Assembly: GCF_013294065.1 (NCBI RefSeq)
Contig: NZ_JABSNM010000004.1
Span: 62,001-126,000 of the forward strand
DNA from: Sphaerotilus uruguayifluvii
Lineage (GTDB): Bacteria; Pseudomonadota; Gammaproteobacteria; Burkholderiales; Burkholderiaceae_C
DNA length: 64,000 nt
Direction: 5' to 3'
Below are positions 55,229 through 63,579 of this stretch, piece by piece; position 1 is the stretch's first letter, and each line of letters starts with the position of its first letter. The notes beneath the pieces are model-generated. The model was given only the letters and a program-made list of their open reading frames with translations. It did not search any database and was not told where the DNA came from. A program made the position numbers and the translations under genes.

Positions 55229-57520
55229 ATGAACCGAGAAAACCACCTCCCCCGAAGCCGACGGCACGGACCGCACGCCCCCCTGCGTCGACCCCGGCTG
55301 CGCCGCCTGGCGGCCGCGCTGGCGCTCGGCGGCTGCCTGCTGGGTGCCGGCGCCGCCCAGGCCGCCGCCCGCGACACCCTGGTGCTGCTGGTGCCCGACG
55401 ACGCGGTGAGCAGCAGCTGGCCGGTCAAGGTCTGGACCGATTCCGCCGCCGAGCAGGGCCTGCGGATGACGACGATGACCGACTCGCAGTTCCTCGCGCT
55501 GGGCACCGGCGCGGCCGCGCAGATCGCCGGCCTGATCGTGCCCGACAGCGCGCACATCAAGGCCAGCGACGCGGTCGTCGCCGCGGTCAGGCAGTACGCC
55601 AACCTCGGCGGCAGGCTGATGCTGGTCTATGACGCCGGCGCGCTGACCCCCGGCGGCTTCTACGCGCCGACGAAGTCGCGCTTCTCCGATGTCGCCGGCG
55701 TCGACTACACGCTCTACGACACCCTGCTCGACCGCGTCGTCGGCTTCGGCCCGGTCGTGGGCACGCAGGCCCAGCTCGACGCGCTCGAGCTGCCGCCGGG
55801 CAAGTACGCCGCCTGGTCGGCACCGGTCACCACCGCCGGCACCACCAGCAGCTCGACCCTGTTCGTCGCCGCCAGCACCAGCGACCCCGGCGCCACCACG
55901 GCGATGCGCCCCTATGTGCAGTCGCGCGCGCAGCAGCGCGTCGACGAGAGCTCGAGCGCGGCGCGCAAGACCACGGCGACGGTGCGCAAGCTGCTGGGGC
56001 TCGACAGCCTGCCGGTGTCGAGCGCGACCCGGCTGGCGACCAAGGTCAGCGCCACGCCGGCGCTGAGCTCGATGCTGGGCAGCGCGCTGTCGCGGTCCAC
56101 CGGACTGCTGTCGCCCCTGACCTCGTCGGTCACGCTGGCGGGCACCGGCACGACCTCGACGACGAGCACGGGCACGGGCACCGTCACCACCGCCGCCGCC
56201 ACCTCGACCACCACCACGGCGACCACCACCGCCGCGACCGACCTGCAGGCCATCAGCGGCTACGGCTACGGCGCGCTGGGCTACTTCAGCTACGTCACCC
56301 AGGGCAGCTATTCCGGCACGGTGCTGCTGTCCTCGCCCGACCACGGCGTCGTCGCCGGCCGGCGCAGCACCGGCAGCGGCAGCGTGCTCTTCGTCAACCT
56401 GCCGCTGGGCTACTTCAAGGCCATCGGCACCGACTCGGCGCCGCTGCACGGCTTCCTGAACCTGTTCGCGCGCGAGCAGGTGCAGATGCCGATGATGTCG
56501 ACCCAGCCCAAGGGCGTCGGCGGCCTGGTCTACAACTGGCACGTCGACGACGGCGACGACCTGACCTCGGACGTCAAGGCGCTGCTCGACACCACGACGG
56601 TGCTGCAGCGCGGGCCCTTCTCGATCCACTTCACCGCCGGCCCCGACACGGTGGCCACCGGCGACGGCCTGGGCATGAAGCTGGACACCAGCACCGCCTC
56701 GCAGACCCAGTTCAACCGGCTGAAGAACCTCGCCGCCGGCCACGAGCTGGCCTCGCACGGCGGCTGGAACCACGACCTCTACGGCCTGGGCGCGAACGAG
56801 ACCAACCAGAGCACCTACCAGCCCTGGCTGGAGCTGAACTTCGCCGCGGTCGACCGCCTGAAGGGCAAGGCCTCGACCGAGTATTCGGCCCCGATGGGCA
56901 ACAACCCGACCTGGGCGGTCAACTGGCTGGAAGGCCGCAAGGTCGTCGGCATGTACTTCGTCGGCGACACCGGCTCGGCGCCGGTGCGCTCCTGGCGCTC
57001 GGGCAGCCGGCTGACCAGCTCGCTGTGGAGCTTCCCGATCGTGCCGATGGGCAAGTACGCGACCTTCGAGGAGTTCGACGAGTTCGGCGTCACCGACGCC
57101 CAGTCCGGCCAGTGGCTGCTCGACCTGCAGACCTTCGCGGTCAACCACCGCACGACGCGGCTGTTCTACAACCACCCGCCGGGCGCGCGCGGCCACCTCG
57201 CCGCGATCAACCCGCTGCTGACCCGCGCCGACTCGCTCAGGACGCTGGGCCAGTTCAACTGGTACACGATGACCCAGATGGCGAACTTCTCCGAGCGCCG
57301 CCTGGCCACCGGCTGGAGCGCCAGCAGCGCCAGCGGCCTGTCGACCTTCACCGCCACCCACCCCAGCAGCCTGGCCGACATGACCTGGCTGCTGCCGCGC
57401 GCGCGCTACGGCACGCCGCTGATCACCTCGGGCAGCGGCCGCGTCGGCTCCGACACCACGAACTGGGTCGTCACCGCCACCGCCGGCACCACGCTGAAGT
57501 TCACCGCCGCCGAGCGCTGA
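55229..57520 (+). CDS. divergent polysaccharide-deacetylase-like protein, paralogue 2
   Basis: A 763-residue exported protein (signal in 'LAAALALGGCLLGAGAAQAAA'). Domains: an amidotransferase-like alpha/beta domain ('DTLVLLVPDDAV' to 'LMLVYDAGALT', about 50-170); a middle region with a Thr/Ser/Ala-rich linker (about 305-340, possibly glycosylated or flexible); then the NodB-like region. The latter has 'NWHVDDGDD' at 436-444, 'SHGGWNH' with His510 and His515, 'YSAPMGNNP' near 552 and 'YNHPPGARGH' near 647. The C-terminal domain is beta-rich. The ATG has ACAGGAG upstream. It is a close paralogue of the next gene, and both keep the same unusual H-x4-H spacing. Confidence 0.78.
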   Translation: MNRENHLPRSRRHGPHAPLRRPRLRRLAAALALGGCLLGAGAAQAAARDTLVLLVPDDAVSSSWPVKVWTDSAAEQGLRMTTMTDSQFLALGTGAAAQIAGLIVPDSAHIKASDAVVAAVRQYANLGGRLMLVYDAGALTPGGFYAPTKSRFSDVAGVDYTLYDTLLDRVVGFGPVVGTQAQLDALELPPGKYAAWSAPVTTAGTTSSSTLFVAASTSDPGATTAMRPYVQSRAQQRVDESSSAARKTTATVRKLLGLDSLPVSSATRLATKVSATPALSSMLGSALSRSTGLLSPLTSSVTLAGTGTTSTTSTGTGTVTTAAATSTTTTATTTAATDLQAISGYGYGALGYFSYVTQGSYSGTVLLSSPDHGVVAGRRSTGSGSVLFVNLPLGYFKAIGTDSAPLHGFLNLFAREQVQMPMMSTQPKGVGGLVYNWHVDDGDDLTSDVKALLDTTTVLQRGPFSIHFTAGPDTVATGDGLGMKLDTSTASQTQFNRLKNLAAGHELASHGGWNHDLYGLGANETNQSTYQPWLELNFAAVDRLKGKASTEYSAPMGNNPTWAVNWLEGRKVVGMYFVGDTGSAPVRSWRSGSRLTSSLWSFPIVPMGKYATFEEFDEFGVTDAQSGQWLLDLQTFAVNHRTTRLFYNHPPGARGHLAAINPLLTRADSLRTLGQFNWYTMTQMANFSERRLATGWSASSASGLSTFTATHPSSLADMTWLLPRARYGTPLITSGSGRVGSDTTNWVVTATAGTTLKFTAAER

Positions 57521-57587
57521 ACACCGAACGCCGAGCGCCGCCGTGCCCGCCCCCGTCCTTCCTTCACCGATCGCCGGAAACACCCCG

Positions 57588-59834
57588 ATGAACCCGACCC
57601 CCTCCTGGCGCCAGCGACTGGCCGCCACCCTTGCCTGCCTCGCCGGACCGACGCCTGCGCCGCGCCGCGCCCGCCCGGCCTTCCGCCTCGCCCCGATCGC
57701 CGCCGCCGGCCTGCTGGCGACGCTGCCGCACCTGGCCAGCGCCGGCACCCGCGACACCCTGGTGATGCTGGTGCCCGACGATGCGGTGGCCTCGAGCTGG
57801 CCGGTCAAGGTCTGGACCGACTCCGCCGCCGAGGAAGGCGTGCGGCTGCAGACGATGACCGACTCGCAGTTCCTCGCGCTGGGCAGCAACGCGCCGAAGC
57901 AGATCGCCGGCCTGATCGTTCCCGACAGCGCGCACGTCAAGGCCAGCGACGCGGTCGTCGCCGCGGTCAAGCAGTACGCCAACCTCGGCGGCAAGCTGAT
58001 GCTGGTCTATGACGCCGGCGCGCTGACCGACGGCGGCTTCTACGCGCCGACGAAGTCGCGCTTCTCCGAGCTGGTCGGCGTCGACTACACGATGTACGAC
58101 AGCCTGCGCGACCGCGTCGTCGGCTTCGGCCCGGTCGTGGGCACGAAGGCGCGCCTGGAGAAGCTGTCGCTGCCTCCGGGCAAGTACCAGCCCTATGCCG
58201 CCGCCAGCAGCGTGGCCGGCAGCAGCAGCACCTCGATGTACGTGCCGGCCACGCCGAGCGACCCCGGCGGCACGACGCAGATGCGCCCGCACATCGTCAA
58301 GCGCGCGCTGACCCGGCTCGACGCCAGCTCGGCCAACGTGCGCAAGCACCAGACGCTGGCGGTGCGCGACCTGCTGGGCCTGAACACGCTGCCGGCGCCG
58401 ACCGTCAGCGTCACCAGCAAGGTCTCCACCACCACCTCCTCGCTGTCGCTGCTGAGCTCGGTGCAGATCCCGGTGGCGACCGACTTCCTGCGCGCGCTGC
58501 TGTCGGGCCTGGGCTACGTCGACCAGACCGGCACGACCAGCAGCACCGACACCACGCCGCAGGCCATCAGCGGCTACGGCTACGGCGCGCTGGGCTACTT
58601 CAGCTACGTCACGCAGGGCAGCTTCTCGGGCAATGTCTGGCTGTCCTCGCCCGACCACGGCCTGGTGGCCGGCCAGCGCAGCGTCGGCAGCGGCAGCGTG
58701 CTCTTCGTCAACCTGCCGCTGGGCTACTTCAAGGCCATCGGCACCGATTCGGCGCCGCTGCACGGCTTCCTCGACGCCTTCGCGCGCGACGTGGTCAAGC
58801 TGCCGACGATGTCGGTGCAGCCGCGCGGCAAGGGCGGCCTGATCTACAACTGGCACGTCGACGACGGCGACGACCTCAACACCGACGTCAAGACGCTGCT
58901 CGACACCACGACGGTGCTGCAGCGCGGCCCCTTCTCGATCCACTTCACCGCCGGCGTCGACACGGTGACGGTGGGCGACGGCATGGGCATGAAGCTCGAC
59001 ACCAATGCCGCCTCGCAGACGCAGTTCAACCGCCTGAAGAACCTCGCCGTCGGCCACGAGCTGGGCTCGCACGGCGGCTGGAACCATGACCTGTTCGGCC
59101 TGGGCGCCAGCGAGGACAACGCCGCGACCTACCTGCCGTGGCTGGAGCTCAACCACGCCGCGGTCGACCGCCTGAAGGGCAAGGCCTCGACCGAGTACTC
59201 CGCGCCGATGGGCAACAACCCGACCTGGGCGGTCAACTGGCTCGAGAACCGCGGCATCGTCGGCATGTACACCGTCGGCGACGGCGGCGCCGCGGGCGTG
59301 CGCTCCTGGCGCGCGGGCAACCGGCTGACCAAGTCGCTGTGGAGCTTCCCGGTCACGCCGATGGGCAAGTACGCGACCTTCGAGGAGTTCGACGAGTTCG
59401 GCGTCACCAACGCCCAGTCCGGCCAGTGGCTGCTCGACCTGCAGAGCTTCGTCGTCAACCAGCGCACCAACCGGATGTTCTACAACCACCCGCCGGGCGC
59501 GCGCGGCCACCTCGCCGCGATCAACCCGCTGCTGCAGCGGGCCGACGCGCTGCAGCTGCTGGGCCGCTTCAAGTGGTACACGATGACCGAGCTGGCGCAG
59601 TTCGGCAACCGGCGCATGGACGTGCAGTGGAGCGCCAGCAGCTCGCTGGGCTTCTCGAACTTCAGCGCGACCCATCCGAGCTCGCTGAAGGACATGACCT
59701 GGCTGCTGCCGCGCGACAAGTACTGGCTGCCGGTCGTGACCTGGGGCTCGGGCTCGGTCGGCTCCGACAGCGCCAACTGGATCATCACCGCCAACGGCGG
59801 CACGGCGCTGAAGTTCACCGCGGCCGAGCGCTGA
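57588..59834 (+). CDS. divergent polysaccharide-deacetylase-like protein, paralogue 3
   Basis: A 748-residue exported protein with the same architecture as the preceding gene: long basic leader, signal ('AAGLLATLPHLASAG'), amidotransferase-like domain ('DTLVMLVPDDAV'), 'QAISGYGYGALGYFSYVTQG' core, and NodB-like motifs 'NWHVDDGDD' at 421-429, 'SHGGWNH' with His495 and His500, and 'YNHPPGARGH'. The main difference from paralogue 2 is that the Thr-rich linker is missing. Both proteins end in 'LKFTAAER'. The conserved catalytic-type residues argue that all three copies are active and not decaying. It is the last gene of the operon, followed by a GC-rich inverted repeat. Confidence 0.78.
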   Translation: MNPTPSWRQRLAATLACLAGPTPAPRRARPAFRLAPIAAAGLLATLPHLASAGTRDTLVMLVPDDAVASSWPVKVWTDSAAEEGVRLQTMTDSQFLALGSNAPKQIAGLIVPDSAHVKASDAVVAAVKQYANLGGKLMLVYDAGALTDGGFYAPTKSRFSELVGVDYTMYDSLRDRVVGFGPVVGTKARLEKLSLPPGKYQPYAAASSVAGSSSTSMYVPATPSDPGGTTQMRPHIVKRALTRLDASSANVRKHQTLAVRDLLGLNTLPAPTVSVTSKVSTTTSSLSLLSSVQIPVATDFLRALLSGLGYVDQTGTTSSTDTTPQAISGYGYGALGYFSYVTQGSFSGNVWLSSPDHGLVAGQRSVGSGSVLFVNLPLGYFKAIGTDSAPLHGFLDAFARDVVKLPTMSVQPRGKGGLIYNWHVDDGDDLNTDVKTLLDTTTVLQRGPFSIHFTAGVDTVTVGDGMGMKLDTNAASQTQFNRLKNLAVGHELGSHGGWNHDLFGLGASEDNAATYLPWLELNHAAVDRLKGKASTEYSAPMGNNPTWAVNWLENRGIVGMYTVGDGGAAGVRSWRAGNRLTKSLWSFPVTPMGKYATFEEFDEFGVTNAQSGQWLLDLQSFVVNQRTNRMFYNHPPGARGHLAAINPLLQRADALQLLGRFKWYTMTELAQFGNRRMDVQWSASSSLGFSNFSATHPSSLKDMTWLLPRDKYWLPVVTWGSGSVGSDSANWIITANGGTALKFTAAER

Positions 59835-59870
59835 GCCCCAAGCCCCTCCTTCAGGAAGCCGGCGGTCAAC

Positions 59871-59889
59871 CGGGCCAGAATCCGGCCCG
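59871..59889 (+). terminator. possible terminator hairpin after the polysaccharide operon
   Basis: CGGGCC and GGCCCG separated by seven bases form a 6-bp GC stem 37 nt after the last stop codon. Only a short TT follows, so intrinsic termination is uncertain. Confidence 0.35.
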
Positions 59890-59925
59890 TTGCGACTCCC
59901 GGCTGTTCCTGAAAGGAGAGAGTCC

Positions 59926-60243
59926 ATGTGGAAACGTCTGCTGCGCCTGTGGGCGGTCGTGCGGGTCGATGCCCGCATCGCCTGGCATGCGCTGCGCCAT
60001 CCGCGCGCGCCACGCTGGTTCCGGCTCGGCTGCGTCGCGCTGGCGCTCTACCTGGTGTCGCCGGTCGACCTGATCCCGGACGCGCTGCCGGTCCTGGGCA
60101 TCAGCGACGACCTGGTGCTGATCCCGCTGCTGATGCGCTGGCTGCTCGGCCGGCTGCCGGCCGAGGTGCTCGACGAGGCCCGCCGTCAGGCCGGCTCGCC
60201 GGCGCGCGGCGCCCGCATGCCCTTCGTCGAGCGGGTGGACTGA
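59926..60243 (+). CDS. YkvA/DUF1232 small membrane protein
   Basis: A 105-residue protein with the DUF1232 signature 'LVSPVDLIPDALPVLGISDD' in its central membrane segment. A basic N-terminus and basic C-terminal tail flank it. The function of the family is not known. GAAAGGAGAG lies just upstream of the ATG, a strong ribosome-binding site. It is separated from the polysaccharide operon by a possible terminator and followed by a perfect 11-bp inverted repeat. Confidence 0.9.
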   Translation: MWKRLLRLWAVVRVDARIAWHALRHPRAPRWFRLGCVALALYLVSPVDLIPDALPVLGISDDLVLIPLLMRWLLGRLPAEVLDEARRQAGSPARGARMPFVERVD

Positions 60244-60250
60244 AGGCCGC

Positions 60251-60279
60251 CCGGGCCGCCGCATGCCCCGGCGGCCCGG
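60251..60279 (+). terminator. perfect 11-bp inverted repeat
   Basis: CCGGGCCGCCG (60251-60261) and CGGCGGCCCGG (60269-60279) pair perfectly around a 7-base loop, eight bases after the YkvA-like stop. There is no T-tract. It could terminate or pause transcription, and it ends 13 bases before the S4-protein start, so it could also affect that gene's translation. Confidence 0.45.
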
Positions 60280-60292
60280 CTACCATCGGGCC

Positions 60293-60523
60293 ATGAACCT
60301 GATCGACTTCGAACTCCGCGGCGAGCACATCCCGCTCGACGCCCTGCTGAAGGCCACCGCCGTCGCGCACAGCGGCGGCGCAGCCAAGACCCTGGTGGCC
60401 GACGGCCTCGTGCAGGTCGACGGCCAGCCCGAATCCCGCAAGACCTGCAAGATCCGCGCAGGCCAGGAAGTGGTGGTCGAATCCGCCCATGTGCGCATCC
60501 GGGTGCATGCGCCGCCGCTGTGA
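60293..60523 (+). CDS. S4-domain RNA-binding protein (YbcJ-like)
   Basis: A 76-residue protein that is essentially one S4 domain: 'EHIPLDALLKATAVAHSGGAAKTLVADGLVQVDG' covers the RNA-binding helix-loop (G-A-A-K-x-L-V) and 'GQEVVVE' the strand. Such stand-alone S4 proteins bind structured RNA, often rRNA. The ATG directly follows a strong hairpin. Nothing unusual in length. Confidence 0.93.
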   Translation: MNLIDFELRGEHIPLDALLKATAVAHSGGAAKTLVADGLVQVDGQPESRKTCKIRAGQEVVVESAHVRIRVHAPPL

Positions 60524-60612
60524 GCCGGCGCGCCCGCGCGACATTCACGGAACTTGATGTGCGGCAGATCGATCTCATCTGCCGTGTTCCACCCCCTCCT
60601 CCAGGATCGACG

Positions 60613-61581
60613 ATGAAGACCCTCCTGCGCACCGCCGCCGTGTGCGTGCTCGCGCTGTCCACCGCACTGACCCCGGCGCTGTCCGAGGCCAAGCGCCTTG
60701 GCGGCGGCGGCTCGTCCGGGCTGCAGCGCAGCCTGCCCTCGCGCAGCACGCCGCCGGCCCAGACCCCGCCCTCGCCGCAGCCCGCCGCACCGGCCCAGGT
60801 GCCGGCGCAGCAGCAGGCCTTTCCCGGCGCGATGCAGAACGCGCCGGCGATGGCGAAGAAGCGCTCCTGGCTGGGCCCGCTGGCCGGTCTGGCCGCCGGC
60901 ATCGGCCTGGCGGCGCTGCTCGGCCACTTCGGTCTGGGCGAGGCCTTCGCCGACCTGATGATGATCGCGCTGCTGGCGATGGTGGCGGTCTTCGCCATCC
61001 GCTGGCTAATGAACCGCAATCGCAGGACCGCACCGACGCTGGCCCCCGCCGGTGCCGGCTTCGGCGACCAGCCGATGCAGCGCGGCAGCCACGAGGCCAG
61101 CTGGCCGAGCCCCGCGCCGGGCAGCGGCCCGTCGGTCGCCCTGCCCGGCAGCGCGGCCGCCAGCTTTGGCGCGGCGCCGGCTGCGGCTGCTTTCGCCCCG
61201 CAGCTGCCGGCCGGCTTCGACCGCACCGGCTTCGAGCGTGCCGCGCGGATGATCTTCATCCGCATGCAGGCCGCCAACGACCGCGCCGACCTCGAGGACC
61301 TGCGCCGCTTCACGACGCCGGAGATGTTCGCCTCGGTGCGCGTCGACCTGCAGGACCGCCACGGGGCCGCGCAGCAGACCGATGTCGTCGAGGTCCGCGC
61401 CGAGATCCTCGACTTCGAGCGCGACAACGGCCGCGATCTGGTCAGCGTGCGCTACAGCGGCCTGATCCGCGAGGAAGCCGGCCAGGAGGCCGCGCCCTTC
61501 GACGAGGTCTGGCACCTGGTGCGCGCGCATGACGCCCGCGACGACGCCTGGCAGATCGCCGGCATCCAGCAGGCGGCCTGA
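60613..61581 (+). CDS. Tim44-domain membrane protein
   Basis: A 322-residue protein with a signal or anchor at the N-terminus ('VCVLALSTALTPALSEAKRLGGGGS'), a Pro/Gln-rich linker, a hydrophobic pair of helices around 95-135 ('GPLAGLAAGIGLAALLG', 'LMMIALLAMVAVFAIRW'), and a C-terminal Tim44-like domain ('FERAARMIFIRMQAANDRADLEDLRRFTTPEMF' region and 'WHLVR'). The leader 'AKRLGGGGSSG' is typical of bacterial Tim44-like proteins. The role is unknown in bacteria. AGGA lies about nine bases before the ATG. Confidence 0.88.
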   Translation: MKTLLRTAAVCVLALSTALTPALSEAKRLGGGGSSGLQRSLPSRSTPPAQTPPSPQPAAPAQVPAQQQAFPGAMQNAPAMAKKRSWLGPLAGLAAGIGLAALLGHFGLGEAFADLMMIALLAMVAVFAIRWLMNRNRRTAPTLAPAGAGFGDQPMQRGSHEASWPSPAPGSGPSVALPGSAAASFGAAPAAAAFAPQLPAGFDRTGFERAARMIFIRMQAANDRADLEDLRRFTTPEMFASVRVDLQDRHGAAQQTDVVEVRAEILDFERDNGRDLVSVRYSGLIREEAGQEAAPFDEVWHLVRAHDARDDAWQIAGIQQAA

Positions 61582-61603
61582 ACCGGCCCCGTGGCGCCGG
61601 GCT

Positions 61604-62803
61604 TCAGACCGGCGTCAGGCTCACCCAGCCGCTGGTCTGCACCTGGTTGCGGCCGGCGTGCTTGGCACGGTAGAGCAGCACGTCGGCCCGCGCGAAGAGC
61701 TGGTCGGCCGAGGGCGTCAGCCGCTCGACCAGCGGATCGAAGACCACCGTGCCAGCCGACACGGTCACGCGCAGCCGCCCGGCCCCGCCGGGCGGCGTCA
61801 CCGTCATGCGCTCGATCTCGCGCCGCAGCGCATCGACCACCTCGTGCGCCCCGGCCCGGTCGGTCGACGGCAGCACCACGCAGAACTCCTCGCCGCCCAT
61901 GCGACCGAAGATGTCCGACTGGCGCAGCCGCGATCGCACCGCCTGAGCGAAGCCCTGCAGCACGGCATCGCCGGCCGCATGGCCATGGTCGTCGTTGATG
62001 CGCTTGAAGTGGTCGAGATCGAGCAGCACCAGCGCCAGCGGTCGCTGCTCGCGCCGGCTGCGCTCGATCTCGTGTCCGACCAGCGCGCGGGTGGCACCGC
62101 GGTTCAGGCAGCCGGTCAGGCCGTCGGTCGTGGCCATCTGCTCGAGCTGCGCCGCACTGCGCTCGAAGCTGGCCATCAGCAGGCCGAACTGGATCGAGAA
62201 AGCGCCGAAGGTCATCGCCAGGAACAGCCAGCCGCTCAGAGGACTGGCCGGCTGCAGCAGCGACACCGGCTCCTGCGCCGCCAGATGGGGCTCGACCGCC
62301 CGCGTCAGCGTGCTCAACAGGCAGATCACGCACCCGCCCAGCACCATGCGCAGCGCCCGCTCGCTCCTGCGACCGTGGTGCATCAGCAGCAGCAGCGCCG
62401 GCAGCAGCAACAGCGTCAGCCAGAGACTCACCCAGGAGACGATCCAGGAATAAGGCAGCTTCAGGGCAACCAGGACCATCATCCCGACGCTTCCGGCCAG
62501 CCAGCACGTCAGATCGATCCGGCAGAGACCTCTTCCCACCAGCAGGCAGCGTGCCGAGACGCTCATCAGCCTCGCCCCGGCAGCGATCACGCTGTTCGAC
62601 AGCACCAGCCAGAACGGCCCGGGCAGCTGTCCGCGCAGCATCATCAGCAGATCGCCGCAGCTCATCGCCAGCGAGGCCAGCAGCAGCAGGCGGATCTCGG
62701 GCCGCCGACCCAGCACCGTGCGCCGCACGGACAGCAGATGCGTCAGCAGCAATGCATGGCACAGCAGCAGCGCCAGCAGCAGCGTGGCGATATCGTTGAT
62801 CAT
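61604..62803 (-). CDS. membrane diguanylate cyclase (GGDEF)
   Basis: A 399-residue protein with six or seven N-terminal membrane helices and a C-terminal GGDEF domain. The active site is 'GRMGGEEFCVVLP' (GGEEF), and 'DLDHFKRINDDHGHAAGDAVLQ' carries the metal-binding Asp and substrate residues. It should synthesise c-di-GMP. I do not see the RxxD inhibitory site in the expected place. The membrane part is not a named sensor I recognise. It is convergent with the Tim44 gene and lies about 1.8 kb from the end of the polysaccharide operon. Confidence 0.92.
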   Translation of the reverse strand: MINDIATLLLALLLCHALLLTHLLSVRRTVLGRRPEIRLLLLASLAMSCGDLLMMLRGQLPGPFWLVLSNSVIAAGARLMSVSARCLLVGRGLCRIDLTCWLAGSVGMMVLVALKLPYSWIVSWVSLWLTLLLLPALLLLMHHGRRSERALRMVLGGCVICLLSTLTRAVEPHLAAQEPVSLLQPASPLSGWLFLAMTFGAFSIQFGLLMASFERSAAQLEQMATTDGLTGCLNRGATRALVGHEIERSRREQRPLALVLLDLDHFKRINDDHGHAAGDAVLQGFAQAVRSRLRQSDIFGRMGGEEFCVVLPSTDRAGAHEVVDALRREIERMTVTPPGGAGRLRVTVSAGTVVFDPLVERLTPSADQLFARADVLLYRAKHAGRNQVQTSGWVSLTPV

Positions 62804-62970
62804 GGACAGACTCCCTCGCGTGCCCTTTCGGCCCCCTGGCCTTGCGGGTCTGTCGCGTCTTTTCCAGACCGCGCGGCTGATTGCGCGGCCCCGCCATGGT
62901 GAAGCGGTACGGAAATGAACGAAATGTCCATATTCACCCTTCCCCCCGCAAGAATGCAGGAGAAATCACG

Positions 62971-63501
62971 ATGAATCCCTCCCCGGAAGACACCCCGTCG
63001 CGGCTCGCACCGAGCCGAATGGACCGGCTGCTCGTCGACCTGCTGCACACCCGGCGCACCCTCGCGCTGGGCACGCTCGACGAGGCGGGCGAGCCGGCGG
63101 TGTCGATGACGCCCTACGCGCTCGATCCGGCCGGGCCGGACCTGATCATTCTCGTCAGCGCCCTGGCCGCGCACACCCGGCAGCTGCTGGCCCGCCCGCG
63201 GGCCAGCGCGCTGGTCTGTGCCGGCGAGGACGAGGCCGACAGCGTGCATGCGCTGCCGCGCGCGACGCTGCGGCTCGAGGCCCGGCCGTCCGAGCCGGGC
63301 AGCGCCGAGGCGCGGGACGCGCTGGCGCTGTACGTCGCCCGGCACCCGGCCGGGGAGATGCTCGCCAGCCTGCCGGACTTCACCGTGATGCGGCTGCGGG
63401 TGCAGGCCGCACGCCAGATCGCCGGCTTCGGCGCGGCACGCGACGTCTCGGGCGCACGCCTGGCGGAGCTGCTGCGAGAAAGCGACAGCGCCGCGTCCTA
63501 G
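62971..63501 (+). CDS. pyridoxamine 5'-phosphate oxidase-like (HugZ-type) FMN-binding protein
   Basis: A 176-residue split-barrel protein. 'RRTLALGTLDEAGEPAVSMTPYALDP' and 'ILVSALAAHTRQLLARPRASALV' match the FMN-binding strands and loop of the PNPOx/HugZ group. 'FGAARDVSG' near the end is reminiscent of HugZ, which links such proteins to haem use, but the HugZ haem-domain extension is short or absent. The ATG at 62971 has GCAGGAGA upstream. The spacer before it shows nothing else. Confidence 0.85.
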   Translation: MNPSPEDTPSRLAPSRMDRLLVDLLHTRRTLALGTLDEAGEPAVSMTPYALDPAGPDLIILVSALAAHTRQLLARPRASALVCAGEDEADSVHALPRATLRLEARPSEPGSAEARDALALYVARHPAGEMLASLPDFTVMRLRVQAARQIAGFGAARDVSGARLAELLRESDSAAS

Positions 63502-63579
63502 CCGAAGGAAGGTGGAATCCAGACCGGAAATCCGTCACAGTCCACGTGTGCAATATTGCACATTCGAGGAGGATTTCTG

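Noticed and set aside
56141-56245. Repeated ACC/GCC-type codons that could be taken for a tandem DNA repeat or CRISPR-like array
   Set aside because: The units are irregular and encode the Thr/Ser/Ala-rich protein linker in frame; there are no spaced direct repeats.
53873-57520. Open frame of 1215 codons on the plus strand
   Set aside because: Only the part from 55229 encodes a protein with signal peptide and motifs. The upstream 450 codons are an Arg/Ala-rich out-of-frame reading of the toroid-glycosidase gene.
54791-57994. Open frame of 1067 codons on the minus strand
   Set aside because: Antisense to three convincing plus-strand genes; composition is Arg/Gly/Ala with no recognisable domain.
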